Assembly (NCBI RefSeq): GCF_016545825.1
Contig: NC_052621.1
Span: forward strand, 18,650,910 to 18,714,909
DNA length: 64,000 nucleotides
Source: Eucalyptus grandis
Lineage: Eukaryota > Streptophyta > Magnoliopsida > Myrtales > Myrtaceae
Direction: 5' to 3'
The translations under genes and the position numbers were made by a program. Shown one piece after another: positions 1 to 9,789 of this stretch; within the stretch, counting starts at the first letter, position 1; the number at the start of each line of letters is the position of its first letter. A model generated the notes under the pieces. The model searched no databases and was not told the DNA's origin. It saw only the letters and a list, made by a program, of their open reading frames with translations.

Positions 1-47
1 CCGAATCACCAGGCAATTTTTCGGTTTTCGCTCTTAGGAACAAACCC

Positions 48-300
48 GTGAAACCAACACTATCTAGGAACTCCTCCATGTCGAAGGAGAGCAAAGACGG
101 AGCCTTGGAGAAGAGCAAGAAGAGCTACAAGAAACACGATGTGGATGGCACAGGACGTAGAGCAAAAATGTTTAGAAACGGCGGAGAAGAGAACTGCCCG
201 GAAGAGACCGCGAGCAATGAAGACGGAGATGGTGAACAGAGCAAAATATATATATGGGCAGGATGTGCGCTTGCTTTCTCCGTCGTGGATGAGGAGCAGG
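48..300 (+). pseudogene. RBM39-like splicing-factor N-terminal fragment, copy 1 (degenerate)
   Basis: This stretch is a diverged duplicate of 2650-2990. Both share a 5' block with the words ttttcggttttcgctctt and cccatgaaacc or a near variant. Both then carry a charged, Ser/Lys-rich reading frame with the words NSS-SKESK and FRNGGEEN. The other copy begins with a start resembling that of plant RBM39/CAPER-type SR-like splicing factors. Here the start is missing, the frame opens inside the homologous part, and no RRM domain follows. Immediately downstream is an snRNA-type promoter, as in copy 2. It is most likely a duplicated exon-1 fragment. The RBM39 assignment is from remembered family character, so it is tentative. 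Confidence 0.4.
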
Positions 301-314
301 AAATTTGCCGAAAC

Positions 315-353
315 TCCCACGTCGAAACGTGTGTACCGCGGGCGCTTTATATG
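315..353 (+). promoter_or_regulatory. USE plus TATA promoter, plant snRNA type (cassette 1)
   Basis: TCCCACGTCG at 315-324 is one base from the plant upstream sequence element (USE) consensus TCCCACATCG. TTTATATG at 346-353 is the TATA box. The 21-bp gap fits the close spacing typical of plant Pol III USE/TATA promoters (U6, U3, 7SL) better than the roughly 10-bp longer Pol II spacing. The RNA-like body follows at about 384. Confidence 0.6.
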
Positions 354-383
354 TAGTTCGCACTTCGCAGGGAGATGGAGAAC

Positions 384-560
384 CGCCGAGCTTGGTAACA
401 GGGGCTTGTGACCCAAGTGGAGGCAATAAGATTGGCTTCGGAAGGGGGAGCGGGCCTTCGGACAGGGTGCGAGGCCCGTCTTACAAGAGCGGCCCTCCCG
501 CTTCGTCTGAACCTGGCCTGACGACCAGCATGTCCCTTAGGCCAATGATCGATAAAGCAG
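384..560 (+). ncRNA. 7SL/SRP-like RNA gene or pseudogene, cassette 1
   Basis: The body starts GCCGAGCTTGGTAACAGG and continues with CTTGTGACCCAAGTGG. This resembles the 5' Alu domain of plant 7SL (SRP) RNA, which scaffolds the particle that targets ribosomes to the ER. A later segment CCTTCGGACAGGGTGCGAGGC also recalls plant 7SL. It lies a few tens of bases after a USE/TATA promoter, as known for plant SRP RNA genes. The 3' end is not clear, and I cannot trace the S-domain tetraloop and asymmetric loop. The RNA identity is an inference; it may be a pseudogene or a related RNA. Confidence 0.45.
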
Positions 561-610
561 AACTGAACTGTGTATTGTACCATCATCAAAGCGGGAAGAC
601 ACTTGAGCAA

Positions 611-653
611 TCCCACATCGGGAGAAAGTGTGCAATCCCAAGACCTTATATTT
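611..653 (+). promoter_or_regulatory. Consensus USE plus TATA promoter (cassette 2)
   Basis: TCCCACATCG at 611-620 matches the plant USE consensus exactly, and TTATATTT at 646-653 is the TATA element. The 25-bp gap is that of Pol III-type plant small RNA genes. The RNA-like body begins about 33 bp after the TATA box. This is the best-preserved promoter of the four cassettes, so cassette 2 is the most likely to be transcribed. Confidence 0.7.
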
Positions 654-678
654 TGTCTGCACCGGCAAAATGGCAATC

Positions 679-880
679 CGCTGGGCTCGGTAACGTGGGC
701 CTGTGACCCAAGTGGGAGCATTAAGGGTGGTCCGGGAGGGCAGCGGTACGGAGGAGCGAGGCCTTGAAACATGTACCAGATGTCGGCAGGTGTCCTGTCT
801 TGCAAGAGCAGGGTGCACGCTAGATTTGGATCTGGGGCGATTGAGCTCTCCACCCAATTCCCAACCTCCACCTTTTGGTC
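679..880 (+). ncRNA. 7SL/SRP-like RNA gene, cassette 2
   Basis: After a consensus USE/TATA promoter the sequence reads CTCGGTAACGTGGGCCTGTG then ACCCAAGTGGGAGCATTAAG, which I recognise as the 5' Alu-domain signature of plant 7SL RNA. Further on, CTGTCTTGCAAGAGC is shared with cassette 4 and, in part, cassette 1. The region ends in a pyrimidine-rich stretch with a short T run (CACCTTTTGG) that could terminate Pol III. The body is about 200 nt, shorter than the roughly 300 nt usual for plant 7SL, so it is either a deleted copy or a related RNA. Confidence 0.5.
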
Positions 881-1190
881 TGTGAAAGACCAGGACTCTC
901 GACGAAACTTGTTTTAATGCGTAAATAATCCAAATACATTATGTTTACTAAATACTTCATTGACAATGTTGCTTGAATTAAGATAATTTGTTATTATTTT
1001 GCCTTGCTCCCATCCGAGCGAGTCCATGTCGGTCCTACACGTCATGTTGGTCGTACGCGCATATAATTCCTTTTCACATTTTTTACCATTGGTCATTTGC
1101 AATATGCAGGTTGCTAGAGCACGTGGTAAATGTTAGTAATCAATCCATTCTTCATAAAGTGAACTTAACTAGGGTGGACTAGCTGGACAC

Positions 1191-1430
1191 TTATGACGCG
1201 TATGATAAAATTTCTACTTCTAAATTTTTTTGTTTCTTTGTTTCCCGAAATATGTTTGGAATAGAAATCCGTTTGGTAATGCAATTTAATTTTTCTATTT
1301 CTGAAATAGATTTCTATTCCGAAATAGATTTGAAGAAGAAATCAGAAGTTAAAATTTTTGACTTCTCAATTTTTGAAATAAAAATTAAAAAATCAATTTC
1401 TGGCCAGAAATTTTGTCATGCGCATCCTTA
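1191..1430. mobile_element. Short MITE, PIF/Harbinger-like, with TTA target duplication
   Basis: The ends are inverted repeats: TGACGCGTATGATAAAATTT at the left, and GGATGCGCATGACAAAATTT as the reverse complement of the right. TTA flanks both sides, as expected for PIF/Harbinger-type MITEs. The interior is AT-rich and has the words cccgaaatatgtttggaatag, which recur in the larger elements at 5.17 and 59.5 kb. It has no coding capacity and lies just upstream of gypsy pol debris. Confidence 0.6.
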
Positions 1431-1433
1431 AAG

Positions 1434-2000
1434 TTAGGCAAAATAATTGCAACAGTACTTGAGGGGTGTCTGTAGATTCAACTGAAGTATCATGTCGTAG
1501 AATAGTGTAGCATTGTTATGTCTATCAAACGCCAAAGGGGCGACGAGGGATATAGGTTTGCAAACTACTTTCCTAGTTCCAGAAGATATTTGCAAAGATC
1601 TATCAATGGATTTCATGCTTGGTTTACCACATACTCAGCTGTTCTGATTCTGCTTTTGTGGTGATGGACTATTTTTCCAACTTGGCACCATTCTTTCCAC
1701 GTAAGAAAAGATCTGATTAATCCCATGTTGAGGGCTGTTTTTCTTTGAAGTTGTGGGATTGCATGGTGCTCGGAAAACTATCGTTTCTCAATCAAGATAC
1801 CAGCGTTCCCATATGTCTTTGGAATAGTTTGTGGTATTTGTTTGATTCGTCCTTTGATTACAGCAACACATCTCATCCACAGATAGACAGTCAGAACAAA
1901 GTTGTTAATTATATTTCGGGAAACTTAATCCCCCGTATTTGTGGGGGAGAGACTGATGCAGTGTGATTTCACATTGACAATACACTTCATTTAGCTATGA
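1434..2000 (+). mobile_element. Ty3/gypsy pol (integrase region) fragment
   Basis: Short broken frames correspond to the gypsy integrase segment that is better preserved at 6.85-7.4 kb. They include the region before the core (tcaactgaagtatcatgtcgtagaa), the word VCKPISLV on the opposite reading, and a plus-strand stretch SHPQIDSQNKVVN that matches the HPQTDGQTEVVN motif of chromovirus-like integrases. Several frameshifts and stops are present. No LTR could be assigned to this piece. Confidence 0.55.
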
Positions 2001-2009
2001 AGTCACCTT

Positions 2010-2640
2010 TCTGTGTTGTCTGTGAGAAGATTGTGGGGGCACGCGAGGGAGGGCAAAAGTCTGGTCCACCAGCAACTTAGAAATAGCCAGGTACAAAATT
2101 TGTGGAGCCTATGTATAAAGGTAATGCTGACTGAGTATGAAATTTTTACATGGAAATTACTGGCAGGAGGGCTGTTCCTTCTCTTGGTTCGAAGGAAAGT
2201 ACTGGCTGGAGGACTGTACCTTCTCTAGTTAATGTCAGTTTTAATCAATTCTTTTCTTGTTAAATCAATGTTCTTTTAGTTGATTGTTTGACTGCAACTC
2301 TGCTGTGCACTTATAAGCTAGAGGTAAATGACTTGGCAGTGTAGGGTTCCCTATATAGATTCTTGAAGAAGAAAGGATTTTTTGACTGCTTGAAAAGTTG
2401 CAAAATGAGCTAATTGTGATGGTCCTACTTTGACTAATATAAGTTCTCCTGCTTTCCTCTGTACAATTATTTTGCAATGAGCTAACTGATAGCTTTACTG
2501 TGAATTAGTTTTGCCTTTTTTGTTTGTACTAATTTATACTCCACCAGCAAAAGAGAAATATATAATTTTCAAATGTGGAAGGCTAACTTCACTGGATGTG
2601 TGCTAACAGTTCGGACAAGGAAGGACAAGATGCTAATAAT
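2010..2640. other. Intergenic stretch with no recognised gene
   Basis: AT-rich DNA with only short frames and no motif I recognise. A near-duplicate pair of words (ctggcaggagggctg-ccttctct and ctggctggaggactg-ccttctct at about 2159-2225) shows a local tandem duplication of about 50 bp. It may be the decayed 3' part of the gypsy fragment to its left. Confidence 0.4.
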
Positions 2641-2784
2641 CGAACTGAACCACCGGGCATTTTCTCGGTTTTCGCTCTTGGGGAAAAACCCATGAAACCG
2701 AGATTCCCCTCCCTGTCACCGTCATCATAGCAGAAAACTAGGGTTCAATCTCCGCGGAGAACCTCGCTCAGCTCAGTCTGATCA

Positions 2785-2967
2785 ATGGACTTTGACCAGT
2801 ACAAGAATTTCGAGAGGACAGTGGAGAACCAAGACCATCTAGGGAACTCCTCCAAGTCGAAGGAGAGCAAATACGGAAGCAAAAAGTTCAGGAATGGTGG
2901 ACAAGAGAATGGCCCAGGAAGAGACCGCGAGCAGAGAAGGAGATGGGGAACAGAGCAAAAGGGGTAA
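2785..2967 (+). pseudogene. RBM39-like splicing-factor first-exon fragment, copy 2
   Basis: A 60-residue frame starts MDFDQYKNFERTVEN and continues as a Lys/Arg/Ser/Glu-rich tail ending RDREQRRRWGTEQKG. The acidic MDFDEY-LEKTVEN start followed by an RS/RE-type tail is characteristic of plant RBM39 (CAPER) splicing factors. Such proteins carry RNA-recognition motifs after this region; none is found here. A plausible 5' leader precedes it. The frame stops within 190 bp and passes into a degenerate USE/7SL-like cassette, so it is a truncated duplicate and not a working gene. Confidence 0.5.
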
Positions 2968-3055
2968 ATGCTGGATCAATGTACATAAGGGTAGGATGTG
3001 CGCTTATATGTTAAGTTTCTTTGCCGTGGATGAGAAGCAAGAAATTTGCTGAAAA

Positions 3056-3180
3056 TCGCACATCGGAGAAAGTGTCTAGCACCAGCATTTTTTATGTTGT
3101 CCGCAGAAGGGCCGCGGATGGTCAAGCTCGATGACAAGGGCTTGCGACGTGACTGCGGGCATCGTAGACGGCAAAAAGTA
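3056..3180 (+). ncRNA. Degenerate USE/7SL-like cassette 3
   Basis: TCGCACATCG at 3056-3065 is a one-base variant of the USE, followed by tttttatg as a weak TATA box. From about 3121 the sequence caagctcgatgacaagggcttgcgacgtgactgcgggcat resembles the 5' Alu-like domain of cassettes 1 and 2 with many substitutions, then homology fades. It stands after the RBM39-like fragment exactly as cassette 1 does. It is most likely a dead copy. Confidence 0.4.
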
Positions 3181-3872
3181 GACTCTTCAGCAATTTAGTA
3201 AACACATCATCAAAAATGTTGCTTGAATTAAGAAAATTTGTTATCATTTTGCCGCGCTCCCCAACCGAGTCGGACATATACGCGTACAATTGCTTTGACA
3301 TTTTTCTCTTTTAGCTAGGCAGAAGATCAATGTCATAATCGAAGGGCAGACTCTGAGCATTTTTTGTCGTACTTAGAAGTGCAGGACGCATTTCCTTTTC
3401 ATTTCATTCATACTTTAAGCGTACAATCATTCGTGTTTACTTAACGTTTGTACCTACACACACTTAACCTCCATATTGTAAGGATGGATGGAGAAAATCA
3501 ATTAACCCACTTATCTGTTTGAAGACAGAATTTTAATCTGATGATGGCTTATTTGTTACTACATCCGAGGGAAATAGTCACTGGGCTCGTGATCTTTTTC
3601 TCCCTGTATCATAATATAGAATCTTTTTCTCCCTGTATCATAAATAGTCATCGGCTGTTCTTCATTGTTTTCTAGAATCTTATTCCAAGTCAAAGCACTT
3701 AAGTCTAACAACCGATCCTAAAATCATAAATGCTTCACCAATTACTTTGTTATGCTAAGTGGTGAAGAAGTAACGGGGTAGGTAATTGAAGATTTTTATG
3801 AGGTAAAATCATCCTTTTTTTCCAAATTAAATTGTTTGTCTGGCTGGGGATAGTGAAGGCTGGTGCCGATAT

Positions 3873-3928
3873 CATAGATGTAGTAGTTTTTTTTTTTTTT
3901 TTTTTGAGCAAACATAGATGTAGTAGTT
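3873..3928. mobile_element. Poly(T) micro-insertion with 16-bp target duplication
   Basis: CATAGATGTAGTAGTT occurs at 3873-3888 and again at 3913-3928. Between them lie 17 T and GAGCAAA. A poly(A) tail with only a few bases of body, flanked by a long target-site duplication, is the product expected of extremely 5'-truncated target-primed reverse transcription (LINE or SINE, minus orientation). The same design is seen at 39960-40010. Confidence 0.65.
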
Positions 3929-4499
3929 AACTGGACCAGAAATCTCTGCATTCAACTTGCCCCAGTTCAATTGCCAACAGATGCTGATGAAATCAATGAA
4001 TCCGCTGAAGATGGTGATATGCATATATATGTGGCTGGAGTGTAGTTGACATATGAACAGGCAATGGTTAGCTTCTTCAGGAGCTTGCTAACCTGGGCTA
4101 AGCATTCAGGACAGGAAGTTCGCCTAAATTATTAACACCATGTCCTTGATAAAGATTTAACTTTCTCTTCCTCCATTTTTGGTTTTCTGACTTGACTGGA
4201 GTTTATTACAATTAAGGGGCAATTGACCTCGCTCGTAGCTTGACTTATCAGGATGGATTTCCCTATTGTACGTTTATGGTATGACAAAGTCACAAAACTC
4301 TTCGGACAAACCAACTCAGTTCCTACCGTAGCTTTTTTCTCCTGTCCTTGCCCAAGTGAAATGGATGGTGCCCTACTTCTTGTAGATATTGACAATTTGA
4401 GGAATTAATTTGTACATATCGAGTTTCATATTTTTATATCCCTATTTTGAAGATCTTTAATCCATTTATTCATCAGTTTTGGTGCAATGAGTGATTTTC

Positions 4500-4840
4500 G
4501 AATGTATGTTTGGTTATTGCAATGTTAGACTATCGATAAGTGATAAAGCGGAACTAGAGTAGGTACTATCAACAAAGCAAGAAGACAGTCGAGTAATACT
4601 ACATCACATGGATTGACTCCCCATTATGATTGATCATTTATTGTTCTCCATTTTTCCGTATCTTATCATGTTGTGGCAACTCTATTAAGCCAAAATATAC
4701 ATACATGATATGATGTGAGTATATTCGATTTTAACACTGCAATCACTAAACAATTGATAGGACATAGTAAAATCCTTGGATTTCATATTCTATCATATCT
4801 AATTCTATAATAATTATAAATTTAGAAGACTAAACATAGC
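4500..4840. mobile_element. AT-rich MITE-like element
   Basis: The left part has gtatgtttggttattgcaatg and the right end reads aaatttagaagactaaacatagcc, whose reverse complement ggctatgtttagtc resembles the left end. Such xxTxTGTTTGGT-type ends are common in plant MITEs. There is no coding capacity, and the boundaries are approximate. Confidence 0.35.
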
Positions 4841-5055
4841 CTTAGTAGATTGATTGATCAGCTCATGCCTTGCCACAGTTTGCATTTGTTTGGAAAAGAA
4901 AATATACTCCTGCAATTTGTTTTCCCTAAAACATGGCTTTGCTGTTTTAGATGGCTCTCACAAGAAATAGAAGACGCATTTTGTCAACTTATTTATGTAT
5001 CCATTTCTTTGTTATACATAACAAACATGAAAAACCCATTTAGATTTGCCAAAAG

Positions 5056-5165
5056 TCCCACATTGGAAGGATGTGTATGCCGACGACACTATACTTTTTT
5101 TTGCGCATAGACGGAGGATCGGCTAGGGTGGTAATGAAGGTTTGTGACCCAAGCGGGGACTTTAA
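5056..5165 (+). ncRNA. 7SL-like cassette 4, 5' part (split by a transposon)
   Basis: USE-like TCCCACATTG at 5056-5065 and ctatacttttt near 5088-5098 form the promoter. The RNA-like body begins near 5120 and includes GGTTTGTGACCCAAGCGGGG, the same Alu-like signature as cassettes 1 and 2. After GACTTTAA the body is interrupted by a foldback element (5166-6123) and resumes at about 6128. Confidence 0.5.
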
Positions 5166-6123
5166 GGGCCTGTTTGTTAACTTACCAAATAGTGATAATT
5201 TCTATTATTTTGTTCTTGGGAGTATATTTGGAACATAAATGTGTTTGGTAAAATATTTGTTTATGGGAAAAATTTTCTATTTTTTTGTTCCCGAAAGTAG
5301 ATATGGAACAGAATTGAGAAGTCAAAAAAAGTTGATTCTTTGTTCCTGGGAACAATTCTAGATACAAGCTACTATTTTCTTTTCTTTTTTCTTGTTCTTC
5401 TCCCCTCTTCCTTCTTCTTCATCTGCTGCCACTGCTGCTGTTGCTACTGTAGTCCACCGCCGCCCGCTGCCACCAATCGCTAGAGGCTCACTAGGCCAAG
5501 GCGAGATCCAGCAAGCTTGTTGGAGGCGAGCCCAACCACCAGCGAGGCTTAGCCCCACTAGATCTGGCGAGGCCGAGCCTCACTGGTGGCTAGGCAAGGC
5601 TCGCCTGGGCCTCCTCACCCATCAACAAGGCTGGCCCAACCTCGGCGAGGCTTGGCCAAGCCCCGATGAGGCTTGGCCGAGCCATGGCTAGGTGAGGCCA
5701 AGCCATGCCCAGCTACTAGGGAGACTTAGCCGATGTGGCACGACCTTGCCAAGGGCCGACGACGCTCCAGTAAGGTTGTCGGCCCTCGTTTGGCTAGTCA
5801 CTAGTCATCCCAAGGTTGGCAACCGGTGACTTGAAGAAGAAGAAGAAGAAGAAGAAGAAGAAGAAGAAGAAGAAGAAGAAGAGAAAGCAAGGGGAAAAAA
5901 GAGAGAGAAAAAAGTAATAAAATTATTTAAAAATTAAAATAAAATGATTTGGAGTAGAAATTTTGAGCACATGATACCAAACGCAATTCTATTCCAAAAT
6001 TGAAATTTTGGATAATTACCAAATGGCTTAAAATACTTAGAAATTGTTCCCATGAACAGAATAAAAAAGAATCATTTTTTATTATAAATTATTATTAGGA
6101 ACAAAATCGTTATCAAACGCGCC
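5166..6123. mobile_element. Harbinger-like foldback element with a GC-rich core
   Basis: The left end GGGCCTGTTTGTTAAC and the right end, reverse complement GGCGCGTTTGATAACG, are inverted. TTAA flanks both sides. The arms are AT-rich with words of the ttgttcttgggaacaa type. The core (about 5455-5830) is GC-rich, with many copies of ggcgagg, gaggcttggcc and complements, and is followed by a (GAA)n tract at 5836-5882. There are no transposase motifs. It interrupts 7SL-like cassette 4. Confidence 0.7.
5836..5882 (+). repeat. (GAA)n microsatellite
   Basis: A near-perfect run of about fifteen GAA/AGA trinucleotides lies inside the foldback element at the edge of its GC-rich core. The related element at 59.5 kb has a (TTC)n tract in the mirror position. 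Confidence 0.9.
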
Positions 6124-6127
6124 TTAA

Positions 6128-6290
6128 GTTGCCTTAGTAGAGTGATGATTCAAGAACCCTCATGGATGTGTGCGCATAGGGAACTTTAGTCTATCTCCTG
6201 TCTTGCAAGAGCGGGGCCCATTCGGAAGAACACTTGAGCTTTGATTTTGAACCACTCCCCAATATCCTCCTTGTGTCACTAGTGATAATC
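6128..6290 (+). ncRNA. 7SL-like cassette 4, 3' part
   Basis: The sequence contains TCTCCTGTCTTGCAAGAGCG, shared with cassette 2 (GTGTCCTGTCTTGCAAGAGC), and then gagctttgattttgaaccactccccaa, which aligns with the 3' end of cassette 2 (gagctctccacccaattcccaa). Joining this to 5120-5165 gives a body of about 200 nt, the same size as cassette 2. This supports a single ancestral unit cut by the transposon. Confidence 0.45.
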
Positions 6291-6375
6291 TAACTCTTTT
6301 TTTCCTTTTATTTTACTTTGTTTTGCCTTAGGGTATTTAACTCAAGTAGCAAATTATTATCATTATCAATAATGT

Positions 6376-6838
6376 ATGTTAGTGGGAGAATTGCTAAATA
6401 AGTCATAAACATATTTCAATTGTGACAATTTAATCATAATTTTTTTGGCTAATTTAATTATAAACCTTTTGTATTTGCACGAATTCAATTCATCCATCTA
6501 ATTTTGGCCGGTTGGTACTGACATATACAACGATTGTTTGGCCAGGTTAGCCTCACTGGCCAATGGTGAGGATCGCCTTTGAAGGTGCAAGTTGGCAAAG
6601 GCCATCCTCACCATTGGCCGACCTCACCAGCCCTTTGTCCAAATTAGTGTTGGCTAGATGGCCGGTGTTGGCCGACATCCACATTAGCATCAACCGGCTA
6701 AACTTGACTGGATGGATTGAACTAGTACAAATATAAAATGTTTATAATTGAATTAGCAAAAATAGAATTTAGAACTAAATTAGTACAATTGTAAAATGTT
6801 TAGGACTTTTTTTTTTATAATTTTCCCACATGTTAGTG
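6376..6838. mobile_element. Mutator-like foldback element with perfect 9-bp target duplication
   Basis: ATGTTAGTG flanks the element at 6376-6384 and 6830-6838. The arms are inverted: GGAGAATTGCTAAATAAGTC at the left, and an AATTTAGTAC-AATTGTAAAATGTTTAGGAC right arm that reads back as aagtcctaaacattttacaatt. The core holds ggccatcctcaccattggccg-type GC-rich words. It has no coding capacity. The 9-bp duplication is the Mutator superfamily signature. Confidence 0.75.
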
Positions 6839-6842
6839 GACA

Positions 6843-7690
6843 ACTTCATTGGGGCGGACGGGCCAAAAACTTGGGCCACTACAAACTATTGCAACGGTAC
6901 TTTTGCAGTATTTCTGGCCTCAGCTGAAGCGTGATGTTGCAGAATGGTGCAACATCGTTTTTTTATTTCAAACAGCAAAGCGGCAGATGCAAAATGCAGG
7001 TTTGTTCATTCCTCTGCTGGTTCCGGAAGATATTTGGAAGGATGTATCTATGGATTTTGTGCTCGGTTTATCGCATAGTCAACTGGTTTCGATTCTGTTT
7101 TTGTGGTGTGGGACCAATTTTCCAACATGGCACATTTCATTCCATGTAAGAAAACATCCGATGGATTGCATTTTGCGAGGCTATTTTCCTCTGAAGCAGT
7201 GAGGTTGCACCGCGTTATGAGAACCATTACTGCCAACCCAGACACCAGGTTTCTTAGCTGTTTTTGGTTCGATCCTTAACCACAGCAACGCAACTCATCC
7301 CTAGACAGATGGTTAGACTGAAGTTGTTAATCGGATTCAGGGAAACTAAATATTTGTGTGGAGACGCTATTGAGCAGAGACTAGAAGCGGTCTAAGTATA
7401 AGGTTGCTGCAGATCATCATTGTTGGATGTAGATACCTGTTGAAGGTGACGATGCATTGATTTTCTAGGGGAAAGAGTGTTTCTGATGGGTTAGCATGGC
7501 AAGCTGCGACCGAAGAAGTATGGAAACGTACAAGATCACGAAGAACATTAATGATGACGCCTATGCCGCTGATCTCCCAACTTTGATGAGTATCTCTTTC
7601 GTCACTGATGTCTATATTTTGATGATGAGCCATTGTACTTGAGATCCTCCAAATAACTCGAGGATGAGTTTTTCCCAAATGAAGGGGGTT
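6843..7690 (+). mobile_element. Ty3/gypsy integrase fragment (3' end of pol)
   Basis: A 117-residue frame at 6849-7202 carries YFWPQLKRDVAEWC, a degenerate zinc-binding region, then FIPLLVPEDIWKDVSMDFVLGL, the start of the gypsy integrase catalytic core (D of SMDF). Downstream, broken frames match the C-terminal integrase domain (KNINDDAYAADLP). A purine-rich tract (aaatgaagggggt) at about 7678-7690 may be the polypurine tract before the 3' LTR. Multiple stops and shifts make it inactive. Confidence 0.7.
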
Positions 7691-8645
7691 GACATGAATG
7701 TGATTACTGATGATTTTCTAGAGCATTCAAACAGATACAAATCTAACAAAGGAGCCTAAGACAAAAATATCCATAGCTCACAGAGAAACCACCATTACTT
7801 TTAATTGACGAAGAGCTACGCAGCACATAATATCAGTTCAGAAAGCATGTAATAATATACTGCAGCCAAATTGGGTTGCGCAGTTGTAGTCGTTTCAAAC
7901 CTCATAGTCCATTGTATAGGTGTTTTATGAGGCCTTTTCCTATTTCCATGCCGCTTTTCTCCAAAACTTTAGGGTTTTGTCTGCTTTTCCTAATTCTTTA
8001 CAACTTAGGGTTATTTTCGAATTTTCCAGTGTCAATAGCGATTAAGAGGGTATCTATTTGGTCTTTTCTATATATCAGATAGATTTCATCCTATTTTATA
8101 GAATACAGGAAAAAGAGATTTCTTTCTGTAGTTAGGAGCATGAGCCTGTGCGCCTGAGTGTCTGTTTTTGGATTGGTGAATCCGTGTTTCTAGTTATTTT
8201 TTATTTGCTTATCTTACTTTATTTTAGGTGTTTTTAGTTTTGGGATATTACGTCTTTCAATTTTTAGTAGTTATCATTTAGAATTTAAGATTTAGCAGGA
8301 CAGATTTTCTTATTATTTTATCTATTTCCTATTTTAGATTTAAAATTTGATTTTTTTATATATATGCATAGATACTACTTACTTGTGATTTAGCTTATTC
8401 TCTGATGAATTAATGAAAAATTCGGAGATTTTCTATCACACATTGTGCATGTGCGCCTTCTTCATGTCACAAATGTTTACTTTGTGTTTGCAAATTGTCA
8501 TTTGAGTATCACCCCTTTTTGCTGCATCAATAATCATTTGGTCATTAGAAACCTATTTACGAGGTCATCACAGCTCAAATTATTAAATGTTTCATCGGTA
8601 AATAAAATACTGATCAATGACAAGCTCTCTTTAAGCAGGGGAAAT
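7691..8645 (+). repeat. Probable gypsy 3' LTR, copy 1
   Basis: This non-coding block follows the gypsy pol tail and its polypurine tract, and is homologous to 13441-14450. Shared words include tgatgattttctagagca, agaatacaggaaaaagagattt, cttattctctgatgaattaatgaa, and atgtttcatcggtaaat. Homology ends near caatgacaagctctctt. Because both copies follow a pol tail, each is the 3' LTR of a separate element. Exact LTR ends are not clear. Confidence 0.5.
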
Positions 8646-8689
8646 CGTCCAAAAAATCTTTCACCTATTAGACTAATGACTCTTGCTTG

Positions 8690-8912
8690 GTCTGCAGGAG
8701 GGCTTCAGGGCCCTCGTTTGGGGTGGGCAAGGACCGCAACACCTTGCGTAGAGGCCCTCATGTAGCCTAGGTGATGGTCGCTGGGCGTCGCCTATGGACG
8801 GCAGCCTCACTCCCTAGAGTTTGCAAAAAGAAAAGGAAGGAAACAAAAGAAAAGAAAAAGAAAATAAAATAATAAATAGATAAATAATTCAAAAAAATCA
8901 TATTATTAAAAG

Positions 8913-8975
<63 letters not shown>

Positions 8976-9155
8976 CTAGTCATGCCACACAGGATGGTTA
9001 GCATCACTTTAGTAATTTCCAACCAAAATTAATTGAATGAACTCAATTAACAAAAAGTAAAATCGTTTAGGATTTAATTGATGAAATTGAAAGGTTTATG
9101 ACTAAATTAGTAAAAATGCAATAAGTTTAAAATTTTTTGGATATTTTTTTCCTTT
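8690..9155. mobile_element. 5'-truncated foldback element with a (TA)n tract
   Basis: The right arm (ggtttatgactaaattagtaaaaatgcaataag) matches the arm type of the elements at 6.4 and 22.9 kb. A GC-rich core (ggcttcagggccctcg, cctcactccc) lies at 8695-8815 and an AT-rich spacer with (TA)n at 8917-8969 follows. I see no matching left arm, so it appears truncated on that side. Confidence 0.5.
8917..8969. repeat. (TA)n microsatellite
   Basis: An uninterrupted alternating TA run of about 26 units inside the truncated foldback element. Confidence 0.95.
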
Positions 9156-9789
9156 GAGTATTTTTTCCAATCTTATGGATTCGTAGGAAAGATTCTATGG
9201 TTAATCTCACATATCAAGTCACATTAATAGCATCTTAGAATTCGGACCACAGACGTGTCTTGTTTTCAAATATTCAATTTAAGACGTGGACGGATGGTCG
9301 AGGTTGTCGCCCACCTCCAACGTTCTTTTGTCTCATCGCTTTTCAGCTATTGTGATCAGTGCAAACATACGCGTGATCTTCTGTCGTGCGTAGCATAATC
9401 ATCTCGTGATTATGTCTTTAAGAGAAGGGTACAAAGATTGTTGGCTCTCTCAAGAAAGATCTCATGGTGTTAATCGCCAAGTTTACGTAATAACTCAGAA
9501 TATATATTATTGAATTTTAAAAACATGCATGTCAAATATGATTGGTAACACATACATTTTTAGGATGCAACTAGGTTGGTTAGGATCGATATGAATCGAT
9601 AAAGGTTACAAATGGTTCTTTATTGATTTTACATAGAAAAGTAAATGACAAGAAATCTATAGATACAGATATTGAAGACAATTGTATCCAGCTATATAAA
9701 TTGCAGGGAAGTAAATATATCGATAAATTTATAAAAGAACGTCGAGTTTTGTGATTAATTTGTGGGGCATACACTTGAGATTTGAAGTT

